Positions 8,524 to 16,444 of a stretch of 17,307 nt of DNA are shown here, piece by piece. The position numbers and the translations under genes were made by a program. The stretch is taken from positions 1 to 17,307 of the forward strand of contig NZ_BMQL01000074.1 of NCBI RefSeq assembly GCF_014648095.1. The letters run 5' to 3'. Origin of the DNA: Deinococcus ruber (lineage in GTDB: Bacteria; Deinococcota; Deinococci; Deinococcales; Deinococcaceae). Every line of letters begins with the position of its first letter. The stretch's first letter is position 1. The notes beneath the pieces were generated by a model. The model made no database searches and was not told the origin of the DNA. It saw only the letters and a list, made by a program, of their open reading frames with translations.

Positions 8524-8826
8524 ATGCATGAAATCTGCAGTGCTGCCATCAACGGCAACCGCATGTACCCCATCTTGCTGCAGTACCCCAAGGAATTCCC
8601 GGAGCAGTTTGCCCTGCAATTCAAAGCGGCAGAGGAGAAAGCCAATCTCAAAGAGACCCTGAGCTATTTGGGCGAGGTATATAACGACGAGGTCACGAAT
8701 CAGGTCGAGTCGCTGACTGCCACAATTGAGCCGGTGCGGATGGTGATGCTCGGCTCGGTCGTTGGCTTCATCGTCGTGAGTGTCTTCCTGCCGATGACCA
8801 GCATGATGCAAGCGCTCGAAAAGTAG
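8524..8826 (+). pseudogene. Orphan C-terminal fragment of a PilC/GspF-type protein
   Basis: The 100 residues match the end of the second T2SF domain of type IV pilus/type II secretion inner-membrane platform proteins. Recognisable parts are PKEFPEQFALQFKAAEEKANL, ETLSYLGEVYNDEV, VESLTATIEPVRMVMLGSVV and a final membrane helix at about residues 72-96 ending FLPMTSMMQALEK. Full-length PilC/GspF proteins are about 400 residues, so roughly the first three quarters are missing. A TAG at 8509-8511 in the same frame and no resemblance in the other frames upstream show that the truncation is real, not a simple frameshift. There is no good ribosome binding site. It is most likely a remnant left by recombination or deletion. 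The 91 bases before it contain no other gene. Confidence 0.75.
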
Positions 8827-8862
8827 GTGAATCCCCTCAAACTGACCGCTCCCCACTGCTTC

Positions 8863-8906
8863 AAGAGGAACATGCCCACGATAAGCAAAGTGGGCGTGTT
8901 CCTCTT
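8863..8906. terminator. Long stem-loop between convergent gene blocks
   Basis: Positions 8863-8879 pair with 8890-8906 over 17 bases with a single U-G wobble, around a 10-base A-rich loop (GATAAGCAAA). It lies 36 bases after the PilC-fragment stop and 144 bases before the end of the minus-strand collar operon, where a bidirectional terminator would be expected. No T-run follows on either side, so it may act as a T-less terminator or as an RNA-stabilising end. The stem is far longer than chance would give. Confidence 0.6.
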
Positions 8907-9050
8907 GGGATCCAACATCATTTCATTTCAACTGAGTGCCTTTCAGAGAATGATCTCCAGCTGACTGGGAATTCCCCGAAGCATCGGGTCTCGCTCATGC
9001 GTCACCGCTGAGCACTGACCGACCGAATATTTGTCAGTCCCTCTTGCCTG
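8907..9050. other. Short intergenic gap
   Basis: I see no gene, RNA gene or clear signal in these 144 bases between the stem-loop and the stop of the last collar gene. Confidence 0.4.
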
Positions 9051-9575
9051 TCAGGGGCGCTGCGGGTAGTTCCCCTGAAGGGCGATGCAGAAATTCAAAA
9101 CCAGTGATGGCATCAGGTTGGAATGCGCTTGGTTGTCACCCACCGTCGTCAGTGCCTGAGGCGCCATCGGCACCACACGGGCCGTGCTGCTCTGGTAAGC
9201 GAAGACGCCCTGCGACTGCGCTAGAACACGGTTGGGTGAGGGTATGTTCAGATCTGCGGGGTCGAGCGCGTCCGCCATCAGGAAGTGGGTGTGCTTTGGA
9301 AGTTCTGAGAGCAAGAGGGTCACCGTTTCATCGCCGCCCGACTGGCCCAGGTCGTAGAGCGACAGCCCGCTGCCTTGCCCCGGCATCATGGGAACATTGC
9401 CCTGCATGTTCGGCAGCGCGAAGGTACTCTTCCCATCGCCACCGTACGTGGTCCCCAACAACGAAAAGAGCGCGGTGTTCTGACTGATCGGCATGATTTG
9501 GCCATTACACATGGCCCACCCCTTCGGCGCAAAATTGAAGGGAAACACCCGAATCTCTGCTATGAATGGATCCAT
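9051..9575 (-). CDS. Tail-collar (MdpB/COG4675-type) protein, third of three
   Basis: This 174-residue protein carries the phage tail collar domain near its start (GWAMCNGQIMPISQNTALFS, then LLGTTYGGDG, TFALPNMQGNVPM). It has the later conserved LPKHTHF segment and a C-terminal strand LVLNFCIALQGNYP. Collar-fold proteins of this kind trimerise in phage tail fibres; the bacterial MdpB-like members are of unknown role and have no classical signal peptide. AAAGGAG precedes the ATG by seven bases, and the stop codon TAA of the upstream gene overlaps that site, showing tight coupling. The tip region between LPKHTH and the C-terminus is the longest of the three paralogues and differs in sequence. 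It is the last gene of the five-gene operon. Confidence 0.88.
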   Translation of the reverse strand: MDPFIAEIRVFPFNFAPKGWAMCNGQIMPISQNTALFSLLGTTYGGDGKSTFALPNMQGNVPMMPGQGSGLSLYDLGQSGGDETVTLLLSELPKHTHFLMADALDPADLNIPSPNRVLAQSQGVFAYQSSTARVVPMAPQALTTVGDNQAHSNLMPSLVLNFCIALQGNYPQRP

Positions 9576-9587
9576 GCTGCTGCTCCT

Positions 9588-10094
9588 TTAGCTCGGGCTC
9601 GGGTAGATGCCGTACATCGAAATGATGAAATTCAGGCACAGGTACGGCTGCAGGTTGGTGTGCGGCTGACTGGTCCCTGCAGGAAAGATGGCCTCGCTGT
9701 GCATTGCATCAGTGGCCTGACCTTCGTAGTACAAATTGATGCCCCCGCTCGTCTGCGCCAACACCGATCCGGCAGGCGAAGCGCTGCTGCCCGCATTGGT
9801 GGTCGCCATCAACGAGTGCGTGTGAACAGGCATCTGTTGGGTACTCAGCGTTACCTGCTCCTCACCCCCCATCTGCGCGACCTGAAAGCCATTACCGTAA
9901 TGCATCGGCACGCGGCTTTGCAGATTCGGCAGATTGAATGTCTCCTGACCATCGCCGCCATATGTCGTGCCGATCAGGTTAAACAGAACGTCGTAGTCGG
10001 AAATGGCGACCGATTGCCCTTGGCAGAACAGCCAGCCGACGGGTGCGAAATTGCCTGCAAAAATTCGAATTTCACCAACATAAGGCTGTGCCAT
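9588..10094 (-). CDS. Tail-collar (MdpB/COG4675-type) protein, second of three
   Basis: This 168-residue paralogue of its neighbours has the collar core at about residues 18-66 (GWLFCQGQSVAISDYDVLFN, LIGTTYGGDG, TFNLPNLQSRVPMHYG), QMPVHTHSLMA at about 91-101, and LCLNFIISMYGIYPSPS at the end. The core is shared with the other two, but the variable middle (NAGSSASPAGSVLAQTSGG and following) is its own. A textbook AGGAGG lies seven bases before the ATG. It starts 16 bases after the first collar gene ends, and the third starts 12 bases after it stops. A role in a cell-surface or secreted fibre complex is an inference from the family and from its partners; this is not a phage tail cluster, as no other tail gene is near. 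Confidence 0.88.
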   Translation of the reverse strand: MAQPYVGEIRIFAGNFAPVGWLFCQGQSVAISDYDVLFNLIGTTYGGDGQETFNLPNLQSRVPMHYGNGFQVAQMGGEEQVTLSTQQMPVHTHSLMATTNAGSSASPAGSVLAQTSGGINLYYEGQATDAMHSEAIFPAGTSQPHTNLQPYLCLNFIISMYGIYPSPS

Positions 10095-10110
10095 GTGTGA
10101 ACCTCCTGCT

Positions 10111-10611
10111 TCAGGTGGGAGACGGGAAGATGCCGGAGGTCGCGATGCAATACGACAACGTCAGATACGGCTGCATGTTGTCGTGCGGCTGACTGTTTCC
10201 CACCGAGGTCACACTGCTGGGGTCCAGCGTTGTCAGGCCACTTGCCGCGCCGTAGCCGCCATTGACCGGCGCGAGCAGCGCCGAGGCCGGGTCGCCTTGG
10301 GTGTTCGCCGAGTCGCTCGACGCCGCAAGGGTATGCATGTGGGTCGGCAGCTGCCCGGCCGTCAGGGTGACGCTCTGACTACCTGGCTGTTCCCCAAGGG
10401 TGTGCCCGTTGCCGAAATGCATCGGCACACGGCCTTGCAGGTTCGGAAGTGCGAACGTGACGATCCCATCACCGCCGTAGGTGGTCCCCAACAGGGAAAA
10501 CAACGCCTGATTCTGATTGATCGGCAACAGTTGCCCGTTGCACAGCGCCCAACCATTCGGGGGATAGATAAAACTCATCAGCCGGATTTCACTCAGAAAC
10601 GGTTCTGCCAT
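10111..10611 (-). CDS. Tail-collar (MdpB/COG4675-type) protein, first of three
   Basis: This 166-residue protein is the first of the collar trio. Its core reads GWALCNGQLLPINQNQALFS, LLGTTYGGDG and TFALPNLQGRVPMHFG, followed by LPTHMHTLAA and a C-terminal YLTLSYCIATSGIFPSPT. The conserved Gly-Trp-x-x-Cys-x-Gly and Thr-Thr-Tyr-Gly-Gly-Asp-Gly motifs place it clearly in the family. AAAGGAG stands seven bases before the ATG. It follows the giant lipoprotein gene by 69 bases, the widest gap in the operon, which contains a short palindrome. There is no signal peptide, so if the product reaches the surface it must leave by an unrecognised route. Confidence 0.9.
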   Translation of the reverse strand: MAEPFLSEIRLMSFIYPPNGWALCNGQLLPINQNQALFSLLGTTYGGDGIVTFALPNLQGRVPMHFGNGHTLGEQPGSQSVTLTAGQLPTHMHTLAASSDSANTQGDPASALLAPVNGGYGAASGLTTLDPSSVTSVGNSQPHDNMQPYLTLSYCIATSGIFPSPT

Positions 10612-10632
10612 ACAACACTCCTTTGAGACTGC

Positions 10633-10646
10633 GAGGTCTTGACCTC
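10633..10646. repeat. Short palindrome in the operon's widest gap
   Basis: GAGGTC (10633-10638) and GACCTC (10641-10646) form a 6-bp inverted repeat with a 2-base TT spacer, between the giant lipoprotein gene and the first collar gene. It could be a processing site, a weak attenuator that lets collar expression differ, or an operator. Confidence 0.35.
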
Positions 10647-10680
10647 ACAGGGGACCATACCGGGAAACGGGCGGTGCTGC

Positions 10681-13600
10681 TTACGGAAGTGTGGTGGGCT
10701 GTGGACAGGCCGCACCGCCGGGAGTATTGAAGTAGCCACCGCCACCCGCCGTTGAAGAAGCCGCGGCCGTTACCGTTCCAGGATTTCTGCCGGTCAGGTA
10801 CGTCGCGACCGCTGCTGTGCCGTTTGACGCGCCGGTATAGCCCGGCAGGAACATCTTGGTGTTGAAACGCTGATTCGGACGAATCCGGGTGCTGAAATTG
10901 GTAATGCTGTTGCTTGAAAGGTCGGCACAAAACGTATCGGTGTCGTTGGTCACGCGGCCCGACTGGACCACGATGCCGCTGCGCGTTCCGGCGTTAGAGC
11001 CTTCCTCGGCGATGTTGTTGCCCGTGATGGTGGCGTTCATCGCGCCGCTGCCGTTGCCGCCCGTGTCGTCGCCGATCAGCGTCCACATGGCCTGCGTGCC
11101 GTTGATCTGGCGCAGGGTGTTGTTGCTGATTTTGACGGTGGTGGTGTTCGGGCCGCTGTGGGCGACATAGATGCCGGTGCCCGCTGCCGAGCCGGAATTG
11201 ATGTTGGAAGGCCAGCTTCCGCCCTGGGGAGGCGTGCCGCCGGGGCCAGACGAGGCCGCCGCGTAGCCGATCTGGTTGCCGCTGATGGTGCCGTTCAGGT
11301 ACGTGTTGCCGGGATTCTTGTCCACGCTCAGCGCGGTGCCGTTGGTGTAGGCGATGGTGTTGTTGCTGATGTCGAACGTGAGATTGCCTCCATTCACTTC
11401 GATGCCACCTGCACCTGCCAACGCACCGCTCGTCTGAAGAGCCTTGTTGCTTTGCAGCTTCGCCGTGCCGGTCGCGTTGCTCTGAATGGCAACCTGCATG
11501 GCATTGCCCCACCAGTACGTGAGAAGGTTGCTCAGCGCCGTCACATTCGCGGTCCCGTCACTGGCGATCACCTGAAACGCGGTGTTCCGCACATCCGACG
11601 TCGAGCCCTGCATCTGCGAGATGGTGTTGTTCGAGAACGTCAGATTGAGCGTGGGGTTGGTACCGGCGGTATTCCTCGCCAGAAAACCGTCGTACGCACC
11701 GCCGTTCAGCGTGGAATTGGTGACCTTGACGGTGCCGCCCAGATCGACCAGATGCACGCTGGATTCCTCGAAGGTGCCGGAATTGCTGGTGCCGTTGTTC
11801 CCGGTGGTGCTGATCTGGTCGAGTGTCAGGCCACGCACACCTGCGCCGTACAGCGCGTTGTTGCTGTGATTGCTCAGCGTCATGAACTTCAGGCTGGTAT
11901 TCGCGGTGCTGTTCAGATACACGCCGTTGCCCGCCGCCGCGCCGTCTGCACCCGTCGTGTTCTGAATGGTGCCGCCCGACCCCGCCGATCCGGTCCCCGT
12001 CACGCTCAGGCCGCCTGCCCCCCCGGTGGTGTTCAGCAGGATGCCGTTCGCACCCCCGTTGGCATTGACCCGTTGGAAGGTCAGTCCTGCCGCGCCGATG
12101 TTGGTATTCGCCACACTGATGGCCGCGCCGCCCACCGACGTCGCGGTATTGCCGCTGCCCGTGACGGTGACGGTGCCGCCGCCGCTGACATTCAGGGCGT
12201 TGCCGGTCGCACTCGTCAGCGCCAGACCGCCGCCACTGAAGTTGATCGTGGTGCCGGTATTGTTCGTCAGATTGACCGGTACATTGGTGCTTGTGGCCGT
12301 CAACGTTTGATTGGAACCACTGAAATTGATGGTGCCGCCTGTATTGCCGCTGACCGAAATGCCGGTGGTGCCGTTGGTTTTGCTGATGGAGCCGCCATAC
12401 GTCAGGTTCGGATTACTCCCAGTGACATTGACGGCGGTGCCGCTCGGATTGGTGATGCTCGACGTCGCCGCGAGATTGATGGTGCCACTCGATCCGTTGA
12501 GGACGTTCAGGCTGGCATTCCCGCCGTTCAGTGTGGTCGTGCCGTTCAGGTTCACGTTTCCATCCACGTTGCTGAGCGTCACGCCGCTGCCATTCGTGGC
12601 AGAGAGAGTTCCGCCTGCAAAGGTCACAGTGCCGCTCGCCTGATCGGTCACATTCAGTAAAGCGGCGTTGTTGCCCTGGGTGATGTTGCCGTTATACGTG
12701 ACGGTGGGTGAACTGGCGGCGATGTTCATGGCCGGTCCACTGGGACTGGTGATGACGAAACTGCCGGGCGTGGCAGTTTTCCCGAAGGCGAAGGTGCCGC
12801 CCGATCCGTTTAGGATATCGACGCCCGCGTCGCTCCCGTTGAGCGTGACGGCGCTACCTGCTGCATTGAAGTTATAGGTGCCGTCGGCGTCGCTGAATTG
12901 CAGGCCCGTGCCGTTGGTGGCCGAGAGCGTATTGCCGAAGGTCAGGGTGCCGGTGTGGGTGCCTGACACGTCCACCAGAGCGGCATTGTTGGCCTGGGTG
13001 ATGGTGCCGTTCTCGACGACGTTCACGCTGCCCCCGTTGACGCTGAAGGCTGCCCCGGCCGCGCCGCTGATGCTGCCTGCACTCAGCGTCAGGGTGCCTG
13101 CCGTGTTTGTCAGCTTCAGTCCAGTGGAGGTGCTGTTGGTGCTGGAAGCGCTGTCGAGCGTGCCGTTGACGGTGCCGCCCGTGAGATCAAGGGCGGGGCC
13201 ACCGGCGGCCGTCACCGAGACGGCGGAAGTGGTGAGCGTGCCGAAGGACGTCCCAGCAATGCCTGCACCGCCTGCCGCGTTTACGTTCAGGCCCGCCAGT
13301 TCGTTGTCCTGCGCGAGCGTCAGACCCGCCCCGCTCAGCGTGGGCGCTCCCGCAGGATCGGTGGGCCGCAGGGTGGCTCCGCTCAAAGTCAGCGGCACGC
13401 CACCCCCGATCAGCCGTTGACTGGCTTTCAGCGTGAAGCCCGCGCTGTTGGTCGCGCCGCTACCGTGTGCCACATACACTGTGTCACCCGCACTTGACAC
13501 CCCGCTTACTGACGACAGCCCCTGGAAGGGCGTGCCTGACCGACCGTCGCCGGAGGCGACGGTGTTGTCGACGTACCATACCCGGCCTGACACCGGGACG

Positions 13601-14940
13601 TTCGCACTCAGTGCCGGCGAGGTGCAGCCCGTGTTGTCCGAGACGCGGTAGCCCAGCGTCTCGGTGCTGCCCGTGCCGTCCCCGACCTTGGGCGTGAAGG
13701 TGAAGCTGCCGTCGCTGTTGACGGTGCTGCTGCTGCCGGCGGTGCTGCCGAGCGCACTCGCCGCACTCAAGGTCGGCAGCGCGCCGCCAGGCGTGGCGGG
13801 ATACGCCGCGTAGTTCGACAGCACGCCGCTCGCGGCGGGCACGCTGCGGGTCGTATTGCCCACCACCGCATACGGTCCGGCCCCCAGCGTCTGCAACGCC
13901 AGATTGCCGCCCAGGTGCGCCTGACGGTCCAGTCCAGCGGCCCCGGCCGTGGTGACCGACCCGAGGAACACCTCATTCGGGCCGCTCAGGGTGGTGCCGC
14001 ACAGCGTCGCCACCTGGGTACTTGGCCCCAGCAGCGCCGCCCGTGCAGCGGCGCCGCTGCCTGCTCCCTGTTCTTCCATGCTCTCGCTCACCCGCGTCAC
14101 GCTGTCGTCCACCGCTTCGAGCGTCAGCGACACGTTGAAGGGATCGTCGGCCGCGCTGGCCTGCAGCGGCACCTTCATCGCCACCGTGACGACTCCGTCG
14201 TACTGCGCCACCCCCGGATTGGCTGGGAGCGTGCGGCTGCCGGGCGTGCTGGGATTGCGAATCACGAAGCCGTACGGCAGCACCCGGGTCACACCGCTGG
14301 GCAAGCCCAGCGCCGCCGTTTCGCCCTCGGCATACAGCTGCAGGTCTTCGCCGCCGCTCAGCACCCGGGGCATGTCGGTGGCGCGGTCGAAGGTCATGGC
14401 GTGGGTCGGCAGGATTTGCGGTGCCAGCGCCGGATTGACCGCACTCCCGTCGTACTTGAGCAGGCTGCTGAGCGCGGTACCGTTGACGCTGCTGGGCGTG
14501 CTCACCGCCACCAGGGTCGGGTTGGTGCGCGCGGTGCTGTACGCCGCACCTGCCGACGTGGCATTACGGACCTTGAAGGTCGCATAGAGGTAGCGCATGC
14601 CGCCCGCCCCACGCGTACCGACCACGAACGAGCCGCTGGACACCGGCAGCAGTTGCAGCCCGGCGGCGGTGTCACTCAGCGCCTGGCTGGTCAGCGGACT
14701 GAGCGTAATCGAGGTGGCCGACGCATCATCGGCCCCGATGTGGGTGAAGGTCACACGCAGCAGCCCCAGCGGGGTCAGCACGTTCGGTTGCGCACTGGGC
14801 GGGGTGGGCGTCTGCACCACCGGAGCGCTGGGAGGAGGCGCGGAGGCACTGGGAGCGGGACCACCGCAGGCACTGAGCAGCAGGGCGCACAGCAGCAGGG
14901 CCGATGCGGGGCCGGCGGGGAAGCGGGAACGGGTGATCAT
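10681..14940 (-). CDS. Giant beta-helix surface lipoprotein
   Basis: This encodes 1419 residues. The signal peptide ends in the lipobox LSAC (cysteine at about 25), followed by a Pro/Ser/Ala-rich linker. Residues about 57-320 form a domain shared with the next protein upstream in the operon (TFKVRNA, ILPTHA, SGGEDLQ, RTLPA motifs). A cadherin-like module follows at about 405-435 (SDGSFTFTPKVGDG, LGYRVSDN). From about 452 (VWYVDNTVASGDGRSGTPF) to about 1390 runs a long right-handed parallel beta-helix rich in Gly, Asn, Thr and Ser, with irregular rungs such as TINFSG, NLTYGGSISKTNG and LTFSNNTISQMQ. Two cysteines near the end (TFCADLSS, GAACPQP) may cap the helix by a disulfide. Such proteins serve as adhesins or surface fibres. 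The start has GAGGT nine bases upstream. It lies 34 bases after its upstream neighbour. Plus-strand open frames opposite this gene are shadows of its GC-rich repeats. Confidence 0.9.
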   Translation of the reverse strand: MITRSRFPAGPASALLLCALLLSACGGPAPSASAPPPSAPVVQTPTPPSAQPNVLTPLGLLRVTFTHIGADDASATSITLSPLTSQALSDTAAGLQLLPVSSGSFVVGTRGAGGMRYLYATFKVRNATSAGAAYSTARTNPTLVAVSTPSSVNGTALSSLLKYDGSAVNPALAPQILPTHAMTFDRATDMPRVLSGGEDLQLYAEGETAALGLPSGVTRVLPYGFVIRNPSTPGSRTLPANPGVAQYDGVVTVAMKVPLQASAADDPFNVSLTLEAVDDSVTRVSESMEEQGAGSGAAARAALLGPSTQVATLCGTTLSGPNEVFLGSVTTAGAAGLDRQAHLGGNLALQTLGAGPYAVVGNTTRSVPAASGVLSNYAAYPATPGGALPTLSAASALGSTAGSSSTVNSDGSFTFTPKVGDGTGSTETLGYRVSDNTGCTSPALSANVPVSGRVWYVDNTVASGDGRSGTPFQGLSSVSGVSSAGDTVYVAHGSGATNSAGFTLKASQRLIGGGVPLTLSGATLRPTDPAGAPTLSGAGLTLAQDNELAGLNVNAAGGAGIAGTSFGTLTTSAVSVTAAGGPALDLTGGTVNGTLDSASSTNSTSTGLKLTNTAGTLTLSAGSISGAAGAAFSVNGGSVNVVENGTITQANNAALVDVSGTHTGTLTFGNTLSATNGTGLQFSDADGTYNFNAAGSAVTLNGSDAGVDILNGSGGTFAFGKTATPGSFVITSPSGPAMNIAASSPTVTYNGNITQGNNAALLNVTDQASGTVTFAGGTLSATNGSGVTLSNVDGNVNLNGTTTLNGGNASLNVLNGSSGTINLAATSSITNPSGTAVNVTGSNPNLTYGGSISKTNGTTGISVSGNTGGTINFSGSNQTLTATSTNVPVNLTNNTGTTINFSGGGLALTSATGNALNVSGGGTVTVTGSGNTATSVGGAAISVANTNIGAAGLTFQRVNANGGANGILLNTTGGAGGLSVTGTGSAGSGGTIQNTTGADGAAAGNGVYLNSTANTSLKFMTLSNHSNNALYGAGVRGLTLDQISTTGNNGTSNSGTFEESSVHLVDLGGTVKVTNSTLNGGAYDGFLARNTAGTNPTLNLTFSNNTISQMQGSTSDVRNTAFQVIASDGTANVTALSNLLTYWWGNAMQVAIQSNATGTAKLQSNKALQTSGALAGAGGIEVNGGNLTFDISNNTIAYTNGTALSVDKNPGNTYLNGTISGNQIGYAAASSGPGGTPPQGGSWPSNINSGSAAGTGIYVAHSGPNTTTVKISNNTLRQINGTQAMWTLIGDDTGGNGSGAMNATITGNNIAEEGSNAGTRSGIVVQSGRVTNDTDTFCADLSSNSITNFSTRIRPNQRFNTKMFLPGYTGASNGTAAVATYLTGRNPGTVTAAASSTAGGGGYFNTPGGAACPQPTTLP

Positions 14941-14974
14941 AGGGTGCAGACCTCAGGAAGTGAGATGGAAGGAT

Positions 14975-16060
14975 TCATGGGCAGGCGTTGACCAGGTAGG
15001 TGGGCGCGGGGCTGGTGTCCCCGACCAGACCTGCGGTGCGGACCTGGCAGATGCGCCGGGTGGTGACGCCCTGCACGGTGCCGAGCGCCGCCGTGCTGCC
15101 GGGCAGCACGTTGATCTGGGTGGCGGCGGTGTCGCTGGCACGGGCGAGCACGGCGGCGTTGCTGGCCTGCTCGTCCAGGCTCTGGGTGACGCTGGTGGTG
15201 GGGTCAGCCACCACCAGGAAGACCATGTGAAACGAAAAGGGATCGCGGGCCGCGCCTGCAGCGGGCGTCTGGGCGGGGTCGTCGGGTTGCAGCGGCAGCG
15301 TCACCGAGATCGCCACGCGCCCGTCGAACTGACCGGCGGCCGGACTGGCCGGCAAGGTGCGGCGGGCCGCGCCCGCCGGGGCAGCGGGAGTGCGCACGAC
15401 ATAGCCGAAGGGAAAGACTGTACGGACGCCCAGATCGGCGTAGCTGGTGACGGGACCGCTGGTGTGGGTGAAGTTGCCGGGCAGCACCTCGGCCTCGCTG
15501 TACACCTGCAGGTCCTCGCCGCCGCTGGACAGCACCGCGCTGGCGGTGGTGGGCTGAAACTGGAGCGCGTGGGTGGGCAGGATGCGGCGGGCTTGCCCAG
15601 CGGGTAAGCGAGCGCCGTCGAAGGTCTGCAAGCTGCTCAGAGCGGTGTCGTCCTGGGTGCCGGGCACGGCGACCGCCAGGAGCGTGAGGTTCTGACGACT
15701 GGTGGGGGAAGGCGTGCCATTACTGTCGGCGTTGCGCACTTTGAAGGTGGCGCTGACGTAACGCTGCCCGGTACCGGCGTTGCGCGAGCCGAGATTGAAG
15801 ACGCTGGTGGTGAGCGGCTGCAGCTGGAGCCCGCCAGTCTGTTCGGGCAGCGCCTGGGTGCCCAGGCGCGGCAACAGCCGGGCCGTGCTGTGCGGCTGGG
15901 GGCTGTCCAGCCCGGAAACCGTCACCTCGACCAGGCCGAGCGGCTGGAGGCTGGAGGGACTGCTGGGTGCAGTGGGCACACCACACCCCGCCAGCGCCAA
16001 GAGCACCAGCCACGCGGCGCCCTGCAGGTTCAGTGGGGCAGAAAAAGAAAATCGTCGCAT
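14975..16060 (-). CDS. Lipoprotein paralogous to the giant protein's N-terminal domain
   Basis: This 361-residue lipoprotein has a signal peptide with the lipobox LAGC (cysteine at about 26) and is the first gene of the operon. Almost all of the mature protein corresponds to the N-terminal domain of the giant neighbour. Shared motifs in the same order are LGLVEVTV, ATFKVRNADS, ILPTHALQF, SSGGEDLQVYSEAE, FPFGYVVRTP, RRTLPA, a FDG-V strand and DPFSF. It ends with two cysteines, RRICQ and VNACP; the first matches a cysteine (TLCGTT) at the same place in the giant protein. I know no name for this domain. The beta-rich pattern suggests a surface-facing module, perhaps a base or chaperone for the large protein. 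AAAGGA lies six bases before the ATG. Confidence 0.85.
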   Translation of the reverse strand: MRRFSFSAPLNLQGAAWLVLLALAGCGVPTAPSSPSSLQPLGLVEVTVSGLDSPQPHSTARLLPRLGTQALPEQTGGLQLQPLTTSVFNLGSRNAGTGQRYVSATFKVRNADSNGTPSPTSRQNLTLLAVAVPGTQDDTALSSLQTFDGARLPAGQARRILPTHALQFQPTTASAVLSSGGEDLQVYSEAEVLPGNFTHTSGPVTSYADLGVRTVFPFGYVVRTPAAPAGAARRTLPASPAAGQFDGRVAISVTLPLQPDDPAQTPAAGAARDPFSFHMVFLVVADPTTSVTQSLDEQASNAAVLARASDTAATQINVLPGSTAALGTVQGVTTRRICQVRTAGLVGDTSPAPTYLVNACP

Positions 16061-16343
16061 CTGTATTCCTTTCTGGAAGGATCGAGGCCGAAGCCGCTCG
16101 AGCTCTGATTGGGCCGCATCAGCTGCGCCATGTTGGAAGCCGCTCAGCGAACGTCACGCCTTCCAGACGCTGAAGAGTTGGGAGTGGTGTTCGAAGTAAG
16201 AAGCTGAGGCGGTGTGACAGACGAGGAAGGAGAGCAAAGAAGAGCACCACACCGAGACAAGATTGAAGGCATATCTGAAGAGAGAAGCGCGTGAGCGTTC
16301 ATCAGAGGCCACACGAAAAAAGGAAATTCACGGGTCATCATCC

Positions 16344-16360
16344 TAACGGGTTGCCCGTTA
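16344..16360. repeat. Inverted repeat, 7-bp arms
   Basis: TAACGGG (16344-16350) and CCCGTTA (16354-16360) are perfect arms around TTG. The size suits a repressor or activator operator upstream of the surface operon. Confidence 0.5.
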
Positions 16361-16399
16361 TCGGAGCGTTAACACCCTGAGGCAGGAGGCCGGTGTGGT

Positions 16400-16423
16400 T
16401 AGGTTGAGGCCGGGCTCAACCTA
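16400..16423. repeat. Inverted repeat, 9-bp arms
   Basis: TAGGTTGAG (16400-16408) pairs perfectly with CTCAACCTA (16415-16423) around GCCGGG. It could form a stem in RNA or be a dimeric protein binding site. There is no T-run, so a terminator is less likely. Confidence 0.55.
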
Positions 16424-16426
16424 TTA

Positions 16427-16444
16427 AAGCGTATGTATACGCTT
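16427..16444. repeat. Inverted repeat, 8-bp arms, 2-base spacer
   Basis: AAGCGTAT (16427-16434) and ATACGCTT (16437-16444) are perfect arms with GT between. The compact, near-palindromic form is typical of an operator for a dimeric regulator. A further 6-bp palindrome, CTTCAC-A-GTGAAG, follows at 16442-16454 and abuts the IS end. Confidence 0.55.

Noticed and set aside
9051..10611. Prophage tail module
   Set aside because: Collar domains are present, but there are no capsid, portal, baseplate, tape-measure, lysis or integrase genes, and the partners are lipoproteins.
11158..12660. Long plus-strand open frame of 500 codons opposite the giant lipoprotein
   Set aside because: It is antisense to the beta-helix repeats; low-complexity, Arg/Ala/Gly-rich translation with no domain. 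A GC-rich repetitive gene commonly leaves such shadows.
12200..13200. CRISPR-like or tandem DNA repeats in the beta-helix gene
   Set aside because: The periodicity is at protein level (imperfect beta-helix rungs); DNA units vary in length and sequence with no constant repeat-spacer pattern.
13915..15607. Plus-strand frames of 358 and 336 codons opposite the two lipoproteins
   Set aside because: They overlap each other and both real genes, have shadow-like composition and no ribosome binding sites.
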